Source: Sphingomonas sp. PP-CC-1A-547 (GTDB lineage Bacteria; Pseudomonadota; Alphaproteobacteria; Sphingomonadales; Sphingomonadaceae). From it: a stretch of DNA of 64,000 nucleotides. How positions within the stretch are numbered: the first letter of the stretch is position 1; every line of letters begins with the position of its first letter. Of this stretch, positions 1 through 7,823 are shown one piece after another. The stretch lies in contig NZ_RAPZ01000015.1 of the NCBI RefSeq assembly GCF_003610375.1, forward strand, positions 1-64,000, read 5' to 3'. The notes under the pieces were generated by a model, which ran no database searches, was not told where the DNA came from, and saw only the letters and a list, made by a program, of their open reading frames with translations. The position numbers and the translations under genes are program-made.

Positions 1-28
1 AGACGTCCAGACCCACGAAATGCGTCAT
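1..28 (-). CDS. IS110-family transposase, first codons only (runs off the left edge)
   Basis: Only the first nine codons are inside the window, reading leftwards from an ATG at 28. They encode MTHFVGLDV, which matches the start of IS110-family transposases, where the Asp of the G-L-D-V motif is the first acidic residue of the RuvC-like DEDD catalytic site. A strong Shine-Dalgarno (GGGAAGGAG) lies about 9 nt upstream, which supports a real start. The rest of the gene is outside the window, so whether it is intact cannot be judged. Any other protein starting with this short motif is possible, hence moderate confidence. Confidence 0.55.
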
Positions 29-283
29 CGCTCTCACTCCTTCCCTCGATGCACGAGGTCAGGTCGACCCCGATCCAGGCATCGTACGTGAAGGGGCTGC
101 AAATCTCATCTGCTGTCGAAATGCAGCCGCCGCGATACACCATCTTTTGAAATTATCCCCAGGCGCTTGAATGTCGTAGTTTTGGGCGCTTCCTGCCACG
201 AAATTATAACTGGGGTGGGTCCTACTCGGATTGACCACAACAAACGTGCAAACACGAAAAATATTCCTGCGCTTGCTCCGCCT
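29..283. other. Non-coding stretch upstream of the IS110-type start
   Basis: No convincing gene is seen. If the partial CDS at 1-28 is an IS110 transposase, this stretch would contain the left non-coding end of the element, where IS110-group elements are known to encode a bridge RNA. I could not delimit the element end or a target core from sequence alone. Confidence 0.3.
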
Positions 284-553
284 CTATCTGGTCGAACTCT
301 GCGAGTTTTTGTCAATCTTGCGCGCGATCCGTTGCCATTCGTACTTGGTATGGCATTCGGATTTACCGGTCGACTTGCGAACTAAGCACGTTCGATCTCC
401 TGCCAACATAGCAAAATTGGGGGGTTGGACGCCCGGCCCAATCGGATTGAAGAACACCCGCGGACCCGGCGCGGCGGTCGCGGGGATGCCCTGTGACAAG
501 GCTGGCGTCGCGGCGAATGTAATCGCTAGAACTGCAAAACCGGTCTTTGACAT
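284..553 (-). CDS. Small secreted protein, unknown function (89 aa)
   Basis: The protein begins with a clear Sec signal peptide: Met-Ser-Lys-Thr, then a hydrophobic stretch to an Ala-Leu-Ser-Gln cleavage region near residue 20. The mature part is about 70 residues, rich in Pro and Gly, and carries two Cys (in T-C-L-V and E-C-H-T) that could form a disulfide in the periplasm. The start at 553 is chosen because an AGGGAGG ribosome site sits just upstream; a longer start at 571 would put extra residues before the signal peptide. It stands alone, with no operon partner. No family recognised. Confidence 0.6.
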   Translation of the reverse strand: MSKTGFAVLAITFAATPALSQGIPATAAPGPRVFFNPIGPGVQPPNFAMLAGDRTCLVRKSTGKSECHTKYEWQRIARKIDKNSQSSTR

Positions 554-912
554 GACTAGCCTCCCTGCCAAAACGTTTCGTTGAGACGATATCGAACCAA
601 CTATTGTCGCTTGCTAAGAGCAACATTTAACGCACGTCGAAATGGTCAAGTCAACGCTCGTTAGCCGAAGACCGGTGCCATGACTGGGCGATAGCGGAAT
701 GGCCGAGATGGGCAGGGAAAGCGGACGGTCCGCTCTTAGGTCGGGAGCCCCGGAAAACCACCGGCGAATGGGTGTCCCCACGCATCAGCTTTTTGCATCG
801 GCGGATCCCCAGGTTTCCTGCCGTTCTTGAGGCGATGCAAAATTTGTGAGTTTCGCATCAGATGGGGCGGAAAGTCATAGGAGACGGGTACGAGCCATTA
901 TAGCCTGCCCCC
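554..912. other. Intergenic, no gene seen
   Basis: This 359-bp gap lies between the divergent genes at 284-553 and 913-1347 and must hold both promoters. I see no conserved RNA, repeat or coding signal. Confidence 0.5.
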
Positions 913-1347
913 ATGAAACATGCCGAACTACGGTCCATCGTTCACAACGTCGCCGATTCCCTCGGGAGCGGCATCGGTCTCATGATCGGCCGTTACGAGA
1001 TGGACGTTTATGGAGATGCCGAGCGCTCTCGCGAGCGCGCGATCACGGTCGATTTCCTACACGGCGTTATCATCGAAGGTGAACCGTCCACCTCGCTGGT
1101 GGAGTCAGTAGCGCTCTATAAGACCGCATTCGCTGACCTTTGCTCGAAAGCCGGTGGATCAATCGCTGACGTAGTAGAAGCAAAGGCGCGCTTTTGGTCC
1201 GACGCGTTGAACAGCCACTTCAAAGTGACGATTGCTGACCGTGATGGTCGCCGCTCCGCAACGGACTATGCGGGAATACCTGGGCAGCGAGTGAAGGTCC
1301 TAGATTCCCTTGGGCGCTTGCGGCCTCGGCCAAGCGCCACGGTCTGA
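913..1347 (+). CDS. Hypothetical protein (144 aa)
   Basis: A soluble protein with no signal peptide or membrane segment. It has alternating charged and hydrophobic residues through the first 110 residues (typical of a folded alpha/beta protein) and a more basic tail. I do not recognise the family. The ATG start lacks an obvious Shine-Dalgarno, so a slightly different start is possible. It is upstream of, and on the same strand as, another unknown gene (1490-2095), but the 142-nt gap argues against tight coupling. Confidence 0.5.
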   Translation: MKHAELRSIVHNVADSLGSGIGLMIGRYEMDVYGDAERSRERAITVDFLHGVIIEGEPSTSLVESVALYKTAFADLCSKAGGSIADVVEAKARFWSDALNSHFKVTIADRDGRRSATDYAGIPGQRVKVLDSLGRLRPRPSATV

Positions 1348-1489
1348 TGCAAAACTTTTGATTTTTGCATTGCGGACTGCCCGTCCGTGTTCTCGCAAAG
1401 GATGGTGTTTAGAGAATCTCGGGTTTCGCTGGCATAGGTGCTAGTAGCGAACCATCGGTGCATTGCGCATGACAAGAGAAAGGACGGCA

Positions 1490-2095
1490 ATGCGCTACGC
1501 CTATAGAGAGGAAAATGTCGATTACGTCGCCGATCTGACATTTGACGCTCTCAGCTATGAGGAGATCCACGACAAGAAGCTGTCGCGTCCTCCCAGCAGG
1601 GTGCGCCTCGGCTTGCGACAGAGACGCGCTGATTTTGCCAAGATCATCGAACTTGGTGACGTGTCCGTACCCGGTGCGCCCTGGTTCAACGCACGGATAA
1701 TGGTGCTGATGGATGAAACCCTGTTCGTAGGCGTCGATGACGGTCTGCTACTGATAGATGCCGCAACGACCAACATTCTGAAGCGCATCCGAACTGGCAA
1801 TACGGAAGTATCGGAGATCGTACCTGATTTTGATCGCCGCCGGGTCTATGTCGTCAATGAGCCGTACGGATTTGTTGCGGAGGACAACGCTTCAAATGTC
1901 GCAGCGTACGAACATAACGGCAGGCTCGCCTGGCGCGCACCGATGGCGGTTGAAGAGTGGTCGGACGCGGAAGGCTACTCCCAGATCATAGCGTTAGATC
2001 AGGCGGTGCTCGAAGTGACGACATGGACCGGGCGTTGCCATGTGGATGCCGAGGACGGTCGCGTGGTCAACTGCTGGTTCACGAGGGGAATGTAG
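1490..2095 (+). CDS. Hypothetical protein with beta-propeller-like strands (201 aa)
   Basis: The sequence has several short strand-turn segments of the type seen in WD/PQQ-like propellers, for example L-F-V-G-V-D-D-G-L-L-L-I-D followed by a threonine/asparagine turn, and R-V-Y-V-V-N-E. It is too short for a full propeller. No signal peptide is seen, so it is probably cytoplasmic. The ATG at 1490 is chosen because GAAAGGA lies 5-6 nt upstream; a TTG at 1463 and an ATG at 1469 would add nine or seven residues. A hairpin at 2107-2137 follows the stop. Function unknown. Confidence 0.55.
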   Translation: MRYAYREENVDYVADLTFDALSYEEIHDKKLSRPPSRVRLGLRQRRADFAKIIELGDVSVPGAPWFNARIMVLMDETLFVGVDDGLLLIDAATTNILKRIRTGNTEVSEIVPDFDRRRVYVVNEPYGFVAEDNASNVAAYEHNGRLAWRAPMAVEEWSDAEGYSQIIALDQAVLEVTTWTGRCHVDAEDGRVVNCWFTRGM

Positions 2096-2106
2096 GAGCG
2101 TCTCAG

Positions 2107-2137
2107 CGTTCCCAAAAACGAGCCCGGCATGGGAACG
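2107..2137 (+). terminator. GTTCCC-type hairpin after the 1490-2095 gene
   Basis: Arms CGTTCCCA and TGGGAACG are perfect complements over 8 bp, separated by 15 nt, starting 11 nt after the stop. No T-run follows, so it may be a terminator, an mRNA 3' end or a dispersed palindrome. Related GTTCCC palindromes occur at 7011-7037 and 7728-7749. Confidence 0.45.
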
Positions 2138-2472
2138 GCGGACAACAGTTGCGAGTGAACTGCCCCCGCCGCAAGCCGCTTTCCCAAAAACCGTTCTCAA
2201 ACGTTTTCTCGAAATGGCGTCATCTTGGCGGAGTTATGGGAATGACAGCTACGTGCTTTAGGCGGGCGAACTCGGACGGCGATGACTGCTGGTTGGACGA
2301 GCGAGCAGGATACGGCGGAAACTGAACGAACGACCGCTCTGGGCCAAGCGCTGCGCCCAGCTAAACGGCGACAAGTGGGCGTTCTTGCCCGAGCCGGCAT
2401 TCTCGCGAGGGATCCAAATTCGAGAATGTCTGGGGTTGGTAAGGAAAGCGGTCGTTCGATCGTGGGCAACGT
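2138..2472. other. Intergenic with GTTCCC/TTCTCGAAA repeat elements, no gene
   Basis: No reading frame here looks coding. The stretch contains TTTCCCAAAAA around 2180 and a TTCTCGAAA word at 2206-2214. Both words recur in other intergenic gaps of the first 10 kb (see 9327-9434). Confidence 0.4.
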
Positions 2473-2601
2473 CTACCAGAGAATGTGGTCGGTGATGACG
2501 CCCGCCCTCACGAGAAATCCCAGCCCCGCCCCGACGCAAACGATCGCTCCATACACAGCGATAGCTCGCGTTCGACTGCGATGATCTGTCTTATAGCTCA
2601 T
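2473..2601 (-). CDS. Single-pass small membrane protein (42 aa)
   Basis: A short frame from ATG at 2601 to TAG at 2473. The protein starts with a basic, hydrophilic head (Lys, Asp, His and several Arg in residues 4-13). One uninterrupted hydrophobic helix follows (about residues 14-33: A-I-A-V-Y-G-A-I-V-C-V-G-A-G-L-G-F-L-V), and the protein ends D-H-I-L-W. The positive-inside rule predicts the N-terminus in the cytoplasm. An AAGG site lies 9 nt upstream. The basic head, clean helix and short polar tail are typical of real small inner-membrane proteins and unlikely in random high-GC DNA. No homologue recognised. Confidence 0.5.
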   Translation of the reverse strand: MSYKTDHRSRTRAIAVYGAIVCVGAGLGFLVRAGVITDHILW

Positions 2602-2872
2602 GCTTAATTACCTTGTGGCCTCAGCTGGCTAAAGGTGAACGATCGTACTGATGTCTGCAATTGGGCGATTCCAACCGACCTACATTCCCACGAGGGATCG
2701 AGAAACGGGAAAGGTTATCTATTCCCTAAATTGATCCATGTCGCTGAAACGAGAAAGGATCTGGCAGTAATAGGTGTCAAAACCAGTCATTCTGACACCT
2801 TACCACTTTGAACGTTAGCGAATGGCGTGTCGCATCCACACACCGAGGACCTATCCCGCCGTCGCAGTTCCC

Positions 2873-3286
2873 TTAATCTAGCCGGCTCTCGGCGTCCTGG
2901 ATCGCTGTCATTCGCTGCATGGCCTCGACCACGCGTTCATAATTCAGTGGCTTCGTCATGAAGACGGCACGCTCGGGCATTTCCGCCCGGGTGGGAGCCG
3001 GCCCCGCAGTGATGATGATAATTTCGATAGGTGGCCAACGCTTGCGGACTGCGGCAGCAAGGTTCATCCCGTCCATGGCGCCCGGCATATCGATGTCGGT
3101 CAGGACAAGGCGGACGTCAGTCCTGGTTTCTAGCAGCGCCACTGCATGGCTGGCATCATGCGCTTCCAAGACCTCAAAGCCGGCGCGTTCGGCCATGTCG
3201 ATCATGTCCAGCCGTTGCAACGGCTCGTCCTCGACGATCAGCACGATGGCGGTATGTCCATCGATCTGGGGATCGGTTGTGCTCAC
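2873..3286 (-). CDS. Single-domain response regulator (CheY-like receiver)
   Basis: A receiver domain with no output domain (137 aa). The acidic pocket is E-D-E near residues 19-21, the phospho-acceptor is Asp64 in T-D-I-D-M-P-G, and the conserved Lys is Lys112 in T-K-P. Proteins of this kind accept phosphate from a histidine kinase and act by protein contact or as a phosphate sink. The start is GTG at 3286, overlapping the stop of the upstream kinase gene (GTGA), so the two are translationally coupled and almost certainly cognate. A second receiver-only protein is encoded divergently at 5414. Confidence 0.9.
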   Translation of the reverse strand: MSTTDPQIDGHTAIVLIVEDEPLQRLDMIDMAERAGFEVLEAHDASHAVALLETRTDVRLVLTDIDMPGAMDGMNLAAAVRKRWPPIEIIIITAGPAPTRAEMPERAVFMTKPLNYERVVEAMQRMTAIQDAESRLD

Positions 3287-5247
3287 GCTTGTTCCACTTC
3301 TGCGAGCCGTGCCGTGAAGGCAGCTCGCAGACCTTCCTTCTCATAGCGTATGTCGGAACCGCCGGTTCCGACGAGGCCCAGCCGAATTAGCTTTGAACCG
3401 AAGCCTTTACGCGTTGGTGCCGTGACCGCAGGCCCGCCTCGTTCGGCCCAGTCCAGCGCCAGTTGGCATTCGTCGCCGTCACCTTCAATCTGCCATGTGA
3501 TGTCCACATGGCCGCTGGCAGCGCAAAGAGCTCCGTACTTGACGGCGTTGGTGGCTAGTTCGTGGATCAGCAACGACGTCGACAGCGCAGCACGGGCGCC
3601 CATCTCGACCGATGGGCCCTGGATGGTGCAGCGGTCGCGTATGGCGGCTCCATCCAGGACTCCTCCTAGAATATCATTGAGGGTAGCTGCCTTCCAGCGA
3701 CCGCTGGTGAGCGCGTCATGACCATGACCAAGCGCCTGCAATCTGCGCGTAAAGGCTTCGAGACCTTCGGGAGAAGCATCGCCGCGTAAGGTCTGCGTCG
3801 CGACGGCCTGTACCATCGACAATGCGTTTTTAAGCCGGTGAGCGATCTCGCCGTTGACCAGTTCTTGCTGCTCGTCGTCTCGCCGTCTCGCGTTCGCAGT
3901 CTCAAGCCGGTCGGCAGCGCTGCGGAGGAATCCAACTTCGTCGTCAGTCCAGTGATACGGGCTGTCCTTGTGGATCAGGAGAACGGCAACCGTCCGATCA
4001 CGCTCTCGCACAGGCACGATGACCACGGCGTGCGTACGAAGTGAAGTCCAGGCGGCAAAATCAGCTGCAGTCCTTTGATCCGTCGAGGTATCGTCGATGA
4101 CAACGACATCACCGGCAAGCAGCGCGGCGCGCAGTTCACCATAGTCCGAGAATCGGTGCTCGCCCTCGATCGACGGCATGCCCGCCATCGACCACCCGGC
4201 TTCGACGCTTACGATTTCTCGGGTGTGATCCATTTCGCCAAAGGTGGCCCGCGACGCTCCCACCGCCTCGCCGATGATGCGTGAGGCCTCGACGATCATC
4301 CCATCGCTGTCGATCCGATCCCGCAATACGTCGCCCAACGCCAGCAGGGCTTCGCTGCGTCGGACGCCTTTGATGCGCGCGGTGACCTCGTGGAATATGA
4401 CGGTAAAGTCGTCGTCACCAAGGAATTGCGCTGTACCGTCGTACCAACGCTCCAAGACGCCAACTTGGCTGGTGAAGTGATACGGTTCCTGCGTCTCGAC
4501 GACCCGCGCCAGAGTCAGAACCCACTCGTCCTCGATGTCAGGGATGAGTTCACGGATCGTGCGCCCGCGTGCATCGGCGGGATTGATGCCAACGAGATTG
4601 CCCCAGGCGTCATTCACCTCCTCGTATCGCCAGTCGCAGACCTCTCCGTCCGCGTTCCGGATCACCCGTGCGTAGATGAAGCCGGTGTCCATCTTCTGAT
4701 ACAGGTCCTGCCAGCGGCGTTCGCTGATCGCCTGCGCTTTTCGTGACGCGTCGCGCTCTGCCAGAGCTGCCTGGAGGTCCAGCGTGTCACGTCTCATCTC
4801 CAAAAGCGTCACGACCTGCCTCGACAGCCGTAGCAGGGCTGCCTCCTGCTCTGCCGTCAGGCCGGCCGGGCGAGGCGAAGTATCGATGACGCAAAGCGCG
4901 CCTACGACCCCGAAGCGGGTCGCAAGGGGCGCGCCCGCATAGAAGCGGATGCCGTCGTCGGCGACGACCAGTGGGTTCGAGACCGTACGTTCGTCGTTGG
5001 TCAGGTCAGGGATAACGATGAGGCTTCGGGCTGCCACGACGTGCCGGCATACGGAACTGTCGATGTCCGTCTCGCAGGGTTCAAACCCGACGCGCGCCTT
5101 GAACCATTGGCGGTCACCGTCCAACAGCGAGACCAGCGCTGTCTGCGTCTCACATACCTGCGCCGCCAGAGCTACGATGTCGTCGAAGCTGATCTCGGGT
5201 CCCGTATCCAGCACTTCGTAATGGCTGATTGCCTCCGCGTTGGTCAT
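3283..5247 (-). CDS. GAF-PAS-GAF sensor histidine kinase, HWE family
   Basis: A soluble 654-aa sensor kinase with no membrane helix. Residues ~20-150 form a GAF domain, ~175-290 a PAS-like domain, ~305-450 a second GAF, and ~460-650 the kinase core. The phospho-accepting histidine is His470 in E-I-A-H-R-L-K-N. The N-box His562-Glu-Leu-Ala-Thr-Asn and the W-A-E-R-G-G-P motif at ~600 are hallmarks of the HWE class, which is common in alphaproteobacteria and often linked to light, redox or general stress signalling. It overlaps its response regulator (2873-3286) by 4 nt. No cofactor-binding residue could be assigned, so the stimulus is unknown. Confidence 0.93.
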   Translation of the reverse strand: MTNAEAISHYEVLDTGPEISFDDIVALAAQVCETQTALVSLLDGDRQWFKARVGFEPCETDIDSSVCRHVVAARSLIVIPDLTNDERTVSNPLVVADDGIRFYAGAPLATRFGVVGALCVIDTSPRPAGLTAEQEAALLRLSRQVVTLLEMRRDTLDLQAALAERDASRKAQAISERRWQDLYQKMDTGFIYARVIRNADGEVCDWRYEEVNDAWGNLVGINPADARGRTIRELIPDIEDEWVLTLARVVETQEPYHFTSQVGVLERWYDGTAQFLGDDDFTVIFHEVTARIKGVRRSEALLALGDVLRDRIDSDGMIVEASRIIGEAVGASRATFGEMDHTREIVSVEAGWSMAGMPSIEGEHRFSDYGELRAALLAGDVVVIDDTSTDQRTAADFAAWTSLRTHAVVIVPVRERDRTVAVLLIHKDSPYHWTDDEVGFLRSAADRLETANARRRDDEQQELVNGEIAHRLKNALSMVQAVATQTLRGDASPEGLEAFTRRLQALGHGHDALTSGRWKAATLNDILGGVLDGAAIRDRCTIQGPSVEMGARAALSTSLLIHELATNAVKYGALCAASGHVDITWQIEGDGDECQLALDWAERGGPAVTAPTRKGFGSKLIRLGLVGTGGSDIRYEKEGLRAAFTARLAEVEQA

Positions 5248-5413
5248 CGCGCCCTCTCAATTCGCGCATGGGCGCATTGATTGGCAGCTAACCGCCAAAA
5301 AGGCGAAATTCAAATGGCATACGCCGCACGGACCGTGACGTTGGCCTACAGCGATCCCGAAAGTTGAAATAGCATGTAGTAGGGCAACTCCGTGGGCGGC
5401 GGATGGTTGGGGC

Positions 5414-5824
5414 GTGATGACCCTTTCCACCGTCCCTTATGCCCTCGTCGTTGACGATGATCCGCTCATCATGATGGATACAACCAGCATTCTCGAAGAC
5501 GCCGGATTTCGGTTCTATGAGGCTATGGATGGAGACGAAGCGAAACGTATTTTAGCGGCAAATTCGGAAAACATCGTGCTGCTGTTTTCAGACGTTGATA
5601 TGCCCGGTGAGACAAACGGCTTTGCGTTAGCACGGCACGTTGCGGAGAACTGGCCAGCTATCGAAATCGTCATCGCCTCCGGCCATGTTCTGCCCAAGCC
5701 GGGCGAGATGCCTGAGAAAGCTACCTTCATTTCTAAGCCGTTTAACAAGCAGATGGTGCACGGGCATTTGCGCAACATGCTGCCTGACAGCAAATTGCCA
5801 GAACCTCTGAAAAAGGCCGTTTAG
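5414..5824 (+). CDS. Single-domain response regulator (second copy)
   Basis: A receiver-only protein of 136 aa, transcribed divergently from the HWE kinase. Acidic residues V-D-D-D are at ~13-16, the phospho-acceptor is Asp60 in S-D-V-D-M-P-G, and the conserved Lys is Lys108 in S-K-P-F. It shares the overall pattern of the regulator at 2873-3286 (both have a T/S-D-x-D-M-P-G loop and a P-G/A-E-M-P-E/K segment before the Lys), which suggests an old duplication or the same kinase partner. The start may be GTG at 5414 or the adjacent ATG at 5417; neither has a strong ribosome site. Confidence 0.88.
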   Translation: MMTLSTVPYALVVDDDPLIMMDTTSILEDAGFRFYEAMDGDEAKRILAANSENIVLLFSDVDMPGETNGFALARHVAENWPAIEIVIASGHVLPKPGEMPEKATFISKPFNKQMVHGHLRNMLPDSKLPEPLKKAV

Positions 5825-5956
5825 CGACGCCATTCCCCTGGTTCGCACCAACCGTTAAGACGAGGGAGGACTTTCCCATAAACGAACGGCGGGCGAGAAG
5901 GTATTGGCGTTCTCGGAATCGATCGAATTTTAGGAAAGCAGTCGCGTCGGTAGCGA

Positions 5957-6535
5957 TTAGTCGACCTGTCGGCTCATCAAAGCCTTGAGCGCGACTGCCA
6001 CAAGCCGTCCGGCATCATGTCCGGTCAGCCCGCTACCGACCGGGCCATAGGTGAGGCCAACGACGATCGCGACGATCTCATCGGTCGATATTGAAGGATC
6101 GCGATCCGGAAAGAACCTTGCAATAACGTCGCCAACGACTGCCCAGCGTTCGGCGAACAGTGACGGCAGCGCGTCGAGACCGCGGCCTGCAATGCGCGTG
6201 GCTTCCAACATGAGCAACGCGATGTCCTGCGACTGGCTCCGTTCAGCAGCCCAGTCCGCCACCGCGCGAAGCACCTGATCAGGTGTGGTGCAGGCTTCGA
6301 CACGTTTCAGGATGATTGGCGTCGCTTGGTCCGCGATCGACGTGACGACGCTGAGTAAGACATCGTCCTTAGACGTAAAGTGAGCGTAGAAAGCACCTCG
6401 TGTGTAACCCGCCTCGCGCGCGATGGCGTCCACCGTCGTGCGGGCAAATCCGTTGTGCAAGAAAAGGCTCGTAGCTGCGGTTAGTACGGCTCTCCGCGTT
6501 TCCGCGGCTGTATCGATGCGTGTCGGACGGCTCAT
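5957..6535 (-). CDS. TetR-family transcriptional regulator
   Basis: 192 aa. Residues ~10-60 form the TetR DNA-binding domain with the typical pattern F-x-x-x-G-F-x-x-T-T-V-D-A-I-A-R-E-A-G-Y-T-R-G-A-F-Y-x-H-F. The rest is the variable helical ligand-binding domain. The start at 6535 is chosen because it places the helix-turn-helix at the usual distance; a start at 6592 would add 19 atypical residues. It is divergent from the SdhC-like gene at 6598, and the 62-bp gap holds a perfect 12-bp palindrome (6572-6583). Autorepression and control of the divergent gene are therefore likely. Ligand unknown. Confidence 0.88.
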   Translation of the reverse strand: MSRPTRIDTAAETRRAVLTAATSLFLHNGFARTTVDAIAREAGYTRGAFYAHFTSKDDVLLSVVTSIADQATPIILKRVEACTTPDQVLRAVADWAAERSQSQDIALLMLEATRIAGRGLDALPSLFAERWAVVGDVIARFFPDRDPSISTDEIVAIVVGLTYGPVGSGLTGHDAGRLVAVALKALMSRQVD

Positions 6536-6571
6536 ACCGCCAGTATAGCATACCAATCTCAGATGCGTTAT

Positions 6572-6583
6572 GTATCCGGATAC
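6572..6583. promoter_or_regulatory. Palindrome GTATCCGGATAC, candidate TetR operator
   Basis: A perfect 12-bp palindrome in the 62-bp gap between the divergent tetR (start 6535) and SdhC-like gene (start 6598). Short outer arms ATGC and GCAT flank it symmetrically (ATGC-n5-palindrome-n5-GCAT). Position and symmetry fit a TetR dimer site. Confidence 0.55.
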
Positions 6584-6597
6584 TCTCTGCATCCGAA

Positions 6598-6999
6598 ATG
6601 AGACCGATCATGCCCACAGGCCGTTCCCGACCCTTGTCACCTCACCTGACCATCTGGCGTTGGCAGCCGCCAGCGATCGTATCCATCATCCATCGCATCA
6701 CCGGAGTAGGACTGGCGCTCGTCGGGACCCCGGCATTAGTGTGGTTCCTGTGCGCTCTAGCAGCCGGCCCGCAGGCGTATGCCAGTTTCTTGGCTTTTTG
6801 GTCGAGCTGGTTCGGGATGGTGGTGCTGATTGGGCTGACGTGGGCGGTATTCCAGCACATGCTATCAGGCGTTCGTCACCTTTTTATGGATATCGGCGCT
6901 GGCTACGAGTTGGCAACGGCCCGTCGGTCCTCGTTACTGGTATTCGCCGGGGCTATAATTCTCACCGTTGGTTACTGGAGTTGGCTGCTACTCCGCTGA
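6598..6999 (+). CDS. sdhC: Orphan succinate dehydrogenase cytochrome b556 subunit (SdhC-like)
   Basis: 133 aa with three predicted transmembrane helices. It carries all the SdhC landmarks: R-P-L-S-P-H-L near residue 11, S29-I-I-H-R33 (the quinone-site Ser and Arg of E. coli SdhC) and G-V-R-H94-L-F-M-D (haem b ligand His). SdhC normally anchors the complex II flavoprotein and iron-sulfur subunits with SdhD, but no sdhD, sdhA or sdhB is nearby; instead a tetR gene is divergent. It is therefore probably a second, regulated copy, either an alternative complex II anchor or a stray paralogue. Start could be 6598 or 6610; neither has a strong ribosome site. A hairpin follows at 7011. Confidence 0.85.
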   Translation: MRPIMPTGRSRPLSPHLTIWRWQPPAIVSIIHRITGVGLALVGTPALVWFLCALAAGPQAYASFLAFWSSWFGMVVLIGLTWAVFQHMLSGVRHLFMDIGAGYELATARRSSLLVFAGAIILTVGYWSWLLLR

Positions 7000-7010
7000 C
7001 AGGCGAGAGG

Positions 7011-7037
7011 TTCCCGAAAACGATCGAATTTCGGGAA
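7011..7037 (+). terminator. TTCCCGAAA/TTTCGGGAA hairpin after the SdhC-like gene
   Basis: Perfect 9-bp arms around a 9-nt loop, 12 nt after the stop codon. The loop and right arm share CGATCGAATTT with sequence around 5920-5935, downstream of the regulator gene at 5414-5824. Likely terminator or member of a short palindromic repeat family. Confidence 0.5.
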
Positions 7038-7081
7038 TTGGTCCGGATGGGATTTGGCCGACCGGCTCGCTATGGTGGCCT

Positions 7082-7720
7082 ATGAATAAGCGAGGCGTCG
7101 AACCTGATATACTGAAAGCATGGCTTTCGGGCAGATCGATCGCGCGTGGGTTGCCGTTGCCGGTCTCAGAGTGCGGCGGCTTTCGCGTCGATACCAGGTC
7201 GGATGCCGAAATCGCCCGCTGGGTGTTCCCCAAGGCAAGCGATGGCCTCGAACAGCTCGCTCGTTCCATTAGAAATCCTCGCTACTTTTTGAAGCTGTGC
7301 GGCGCGGCCGATGATCTGCAAGCTGCGCTCCCGAGCGGCTGGACGTTGCACCCGCTGGGCTATTTCATGCAGGCTGCCCGCAAGTCACTGAGCGGGCACT
7401 TGCCGGATGGATACAGGATCGAGGTCAAGCGAACCGGCATGGTGTCGGAAGCGCGGATATTCTCGAACGGAGGCGCGCTTGCGGCAAGCGGTTATGCGGC
7501 AGAGACCAACAGCGTCTTCGTGTACGATCGGATCATAACGGAGCCTGCCCATCGCCGGAGAGGATTGGGCCGAGCCCTTATGCAGACGCTACATGATGCG
7601 CGACAGTCCGCCAACAGCAGGGAGTTGCTCGTTGCCACCGAAGACGGCCGAGCCCTCTACTCAGCGCTTGGTTGGGAGACGATCTCCCCATATTCCACAG
7701 CCTCAATCGCCGAACTATAG
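7082..7720 (+). CDS. GNAT-family N-acetyltransferase
   Basis: 212 aa. The C-terminal ~80 residues form a GNAT acetyl-CoA binding domain with the pyrophosphate-loop motif R-R-R-G-L-G-R-A-L-M (the R/Q-x-x-G-x-G/A pattern), followed by L-L-V-A-T and an A-L-Y-x-x-L-G-W strand typical of these enzymes. The N-terminal ~120 residues form a separate helical domain that contains G-R-S-x-A-R-G-L-P-L-P-V and probably sets substrate choice. The ATG at 7082 is chosen because upstream in-frame sequence holds the 7011-7037 hairpin. Substrate unknown. Confidence 0.8.
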   Translation: MNKRGVEPDILKAWLSGRSIARGLPLPVSECGGFRVDTRSDAEIARWVFPKASDGLEQLARSIRNPRYFLKLCGAADDLQAALPSGWTLHPLGYFMQAARKSLSGHLPDGYRIEVKRTGMVSEARIFSNGGALAASGYAAETNSVFVYDRIITEPAHRRRGLGRALMQTLHDARQSANSRELLVATEDGRALYSALGWETISPYSTASIAEL

Positions 7721-7727
7721 AGTCAAA

Positions 7728-7749
7728 GCCGTTCCCGATTGGGAACGGC
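7728..7749 (+). terminator. GCCGTTCCC hairpin after the GNAT gene
   Basis: Perfect 9-bp arms GCCGTTCCC and GGGAACGGC with a GATT tetraloop, 8 nt after the stop codon. It sits between the convergent GNAT and Lrp genes and could serve both strands. There is no strong T-run. Confidence 0.55.
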
Positions 7750-7823
7750 GATCGAGAAGGTGGAGGCTTTCCCAAAAGGATGGTAAAATGGGAAGCGGGA
7801 TAGAGGGCGGGATGGTAACGAAC

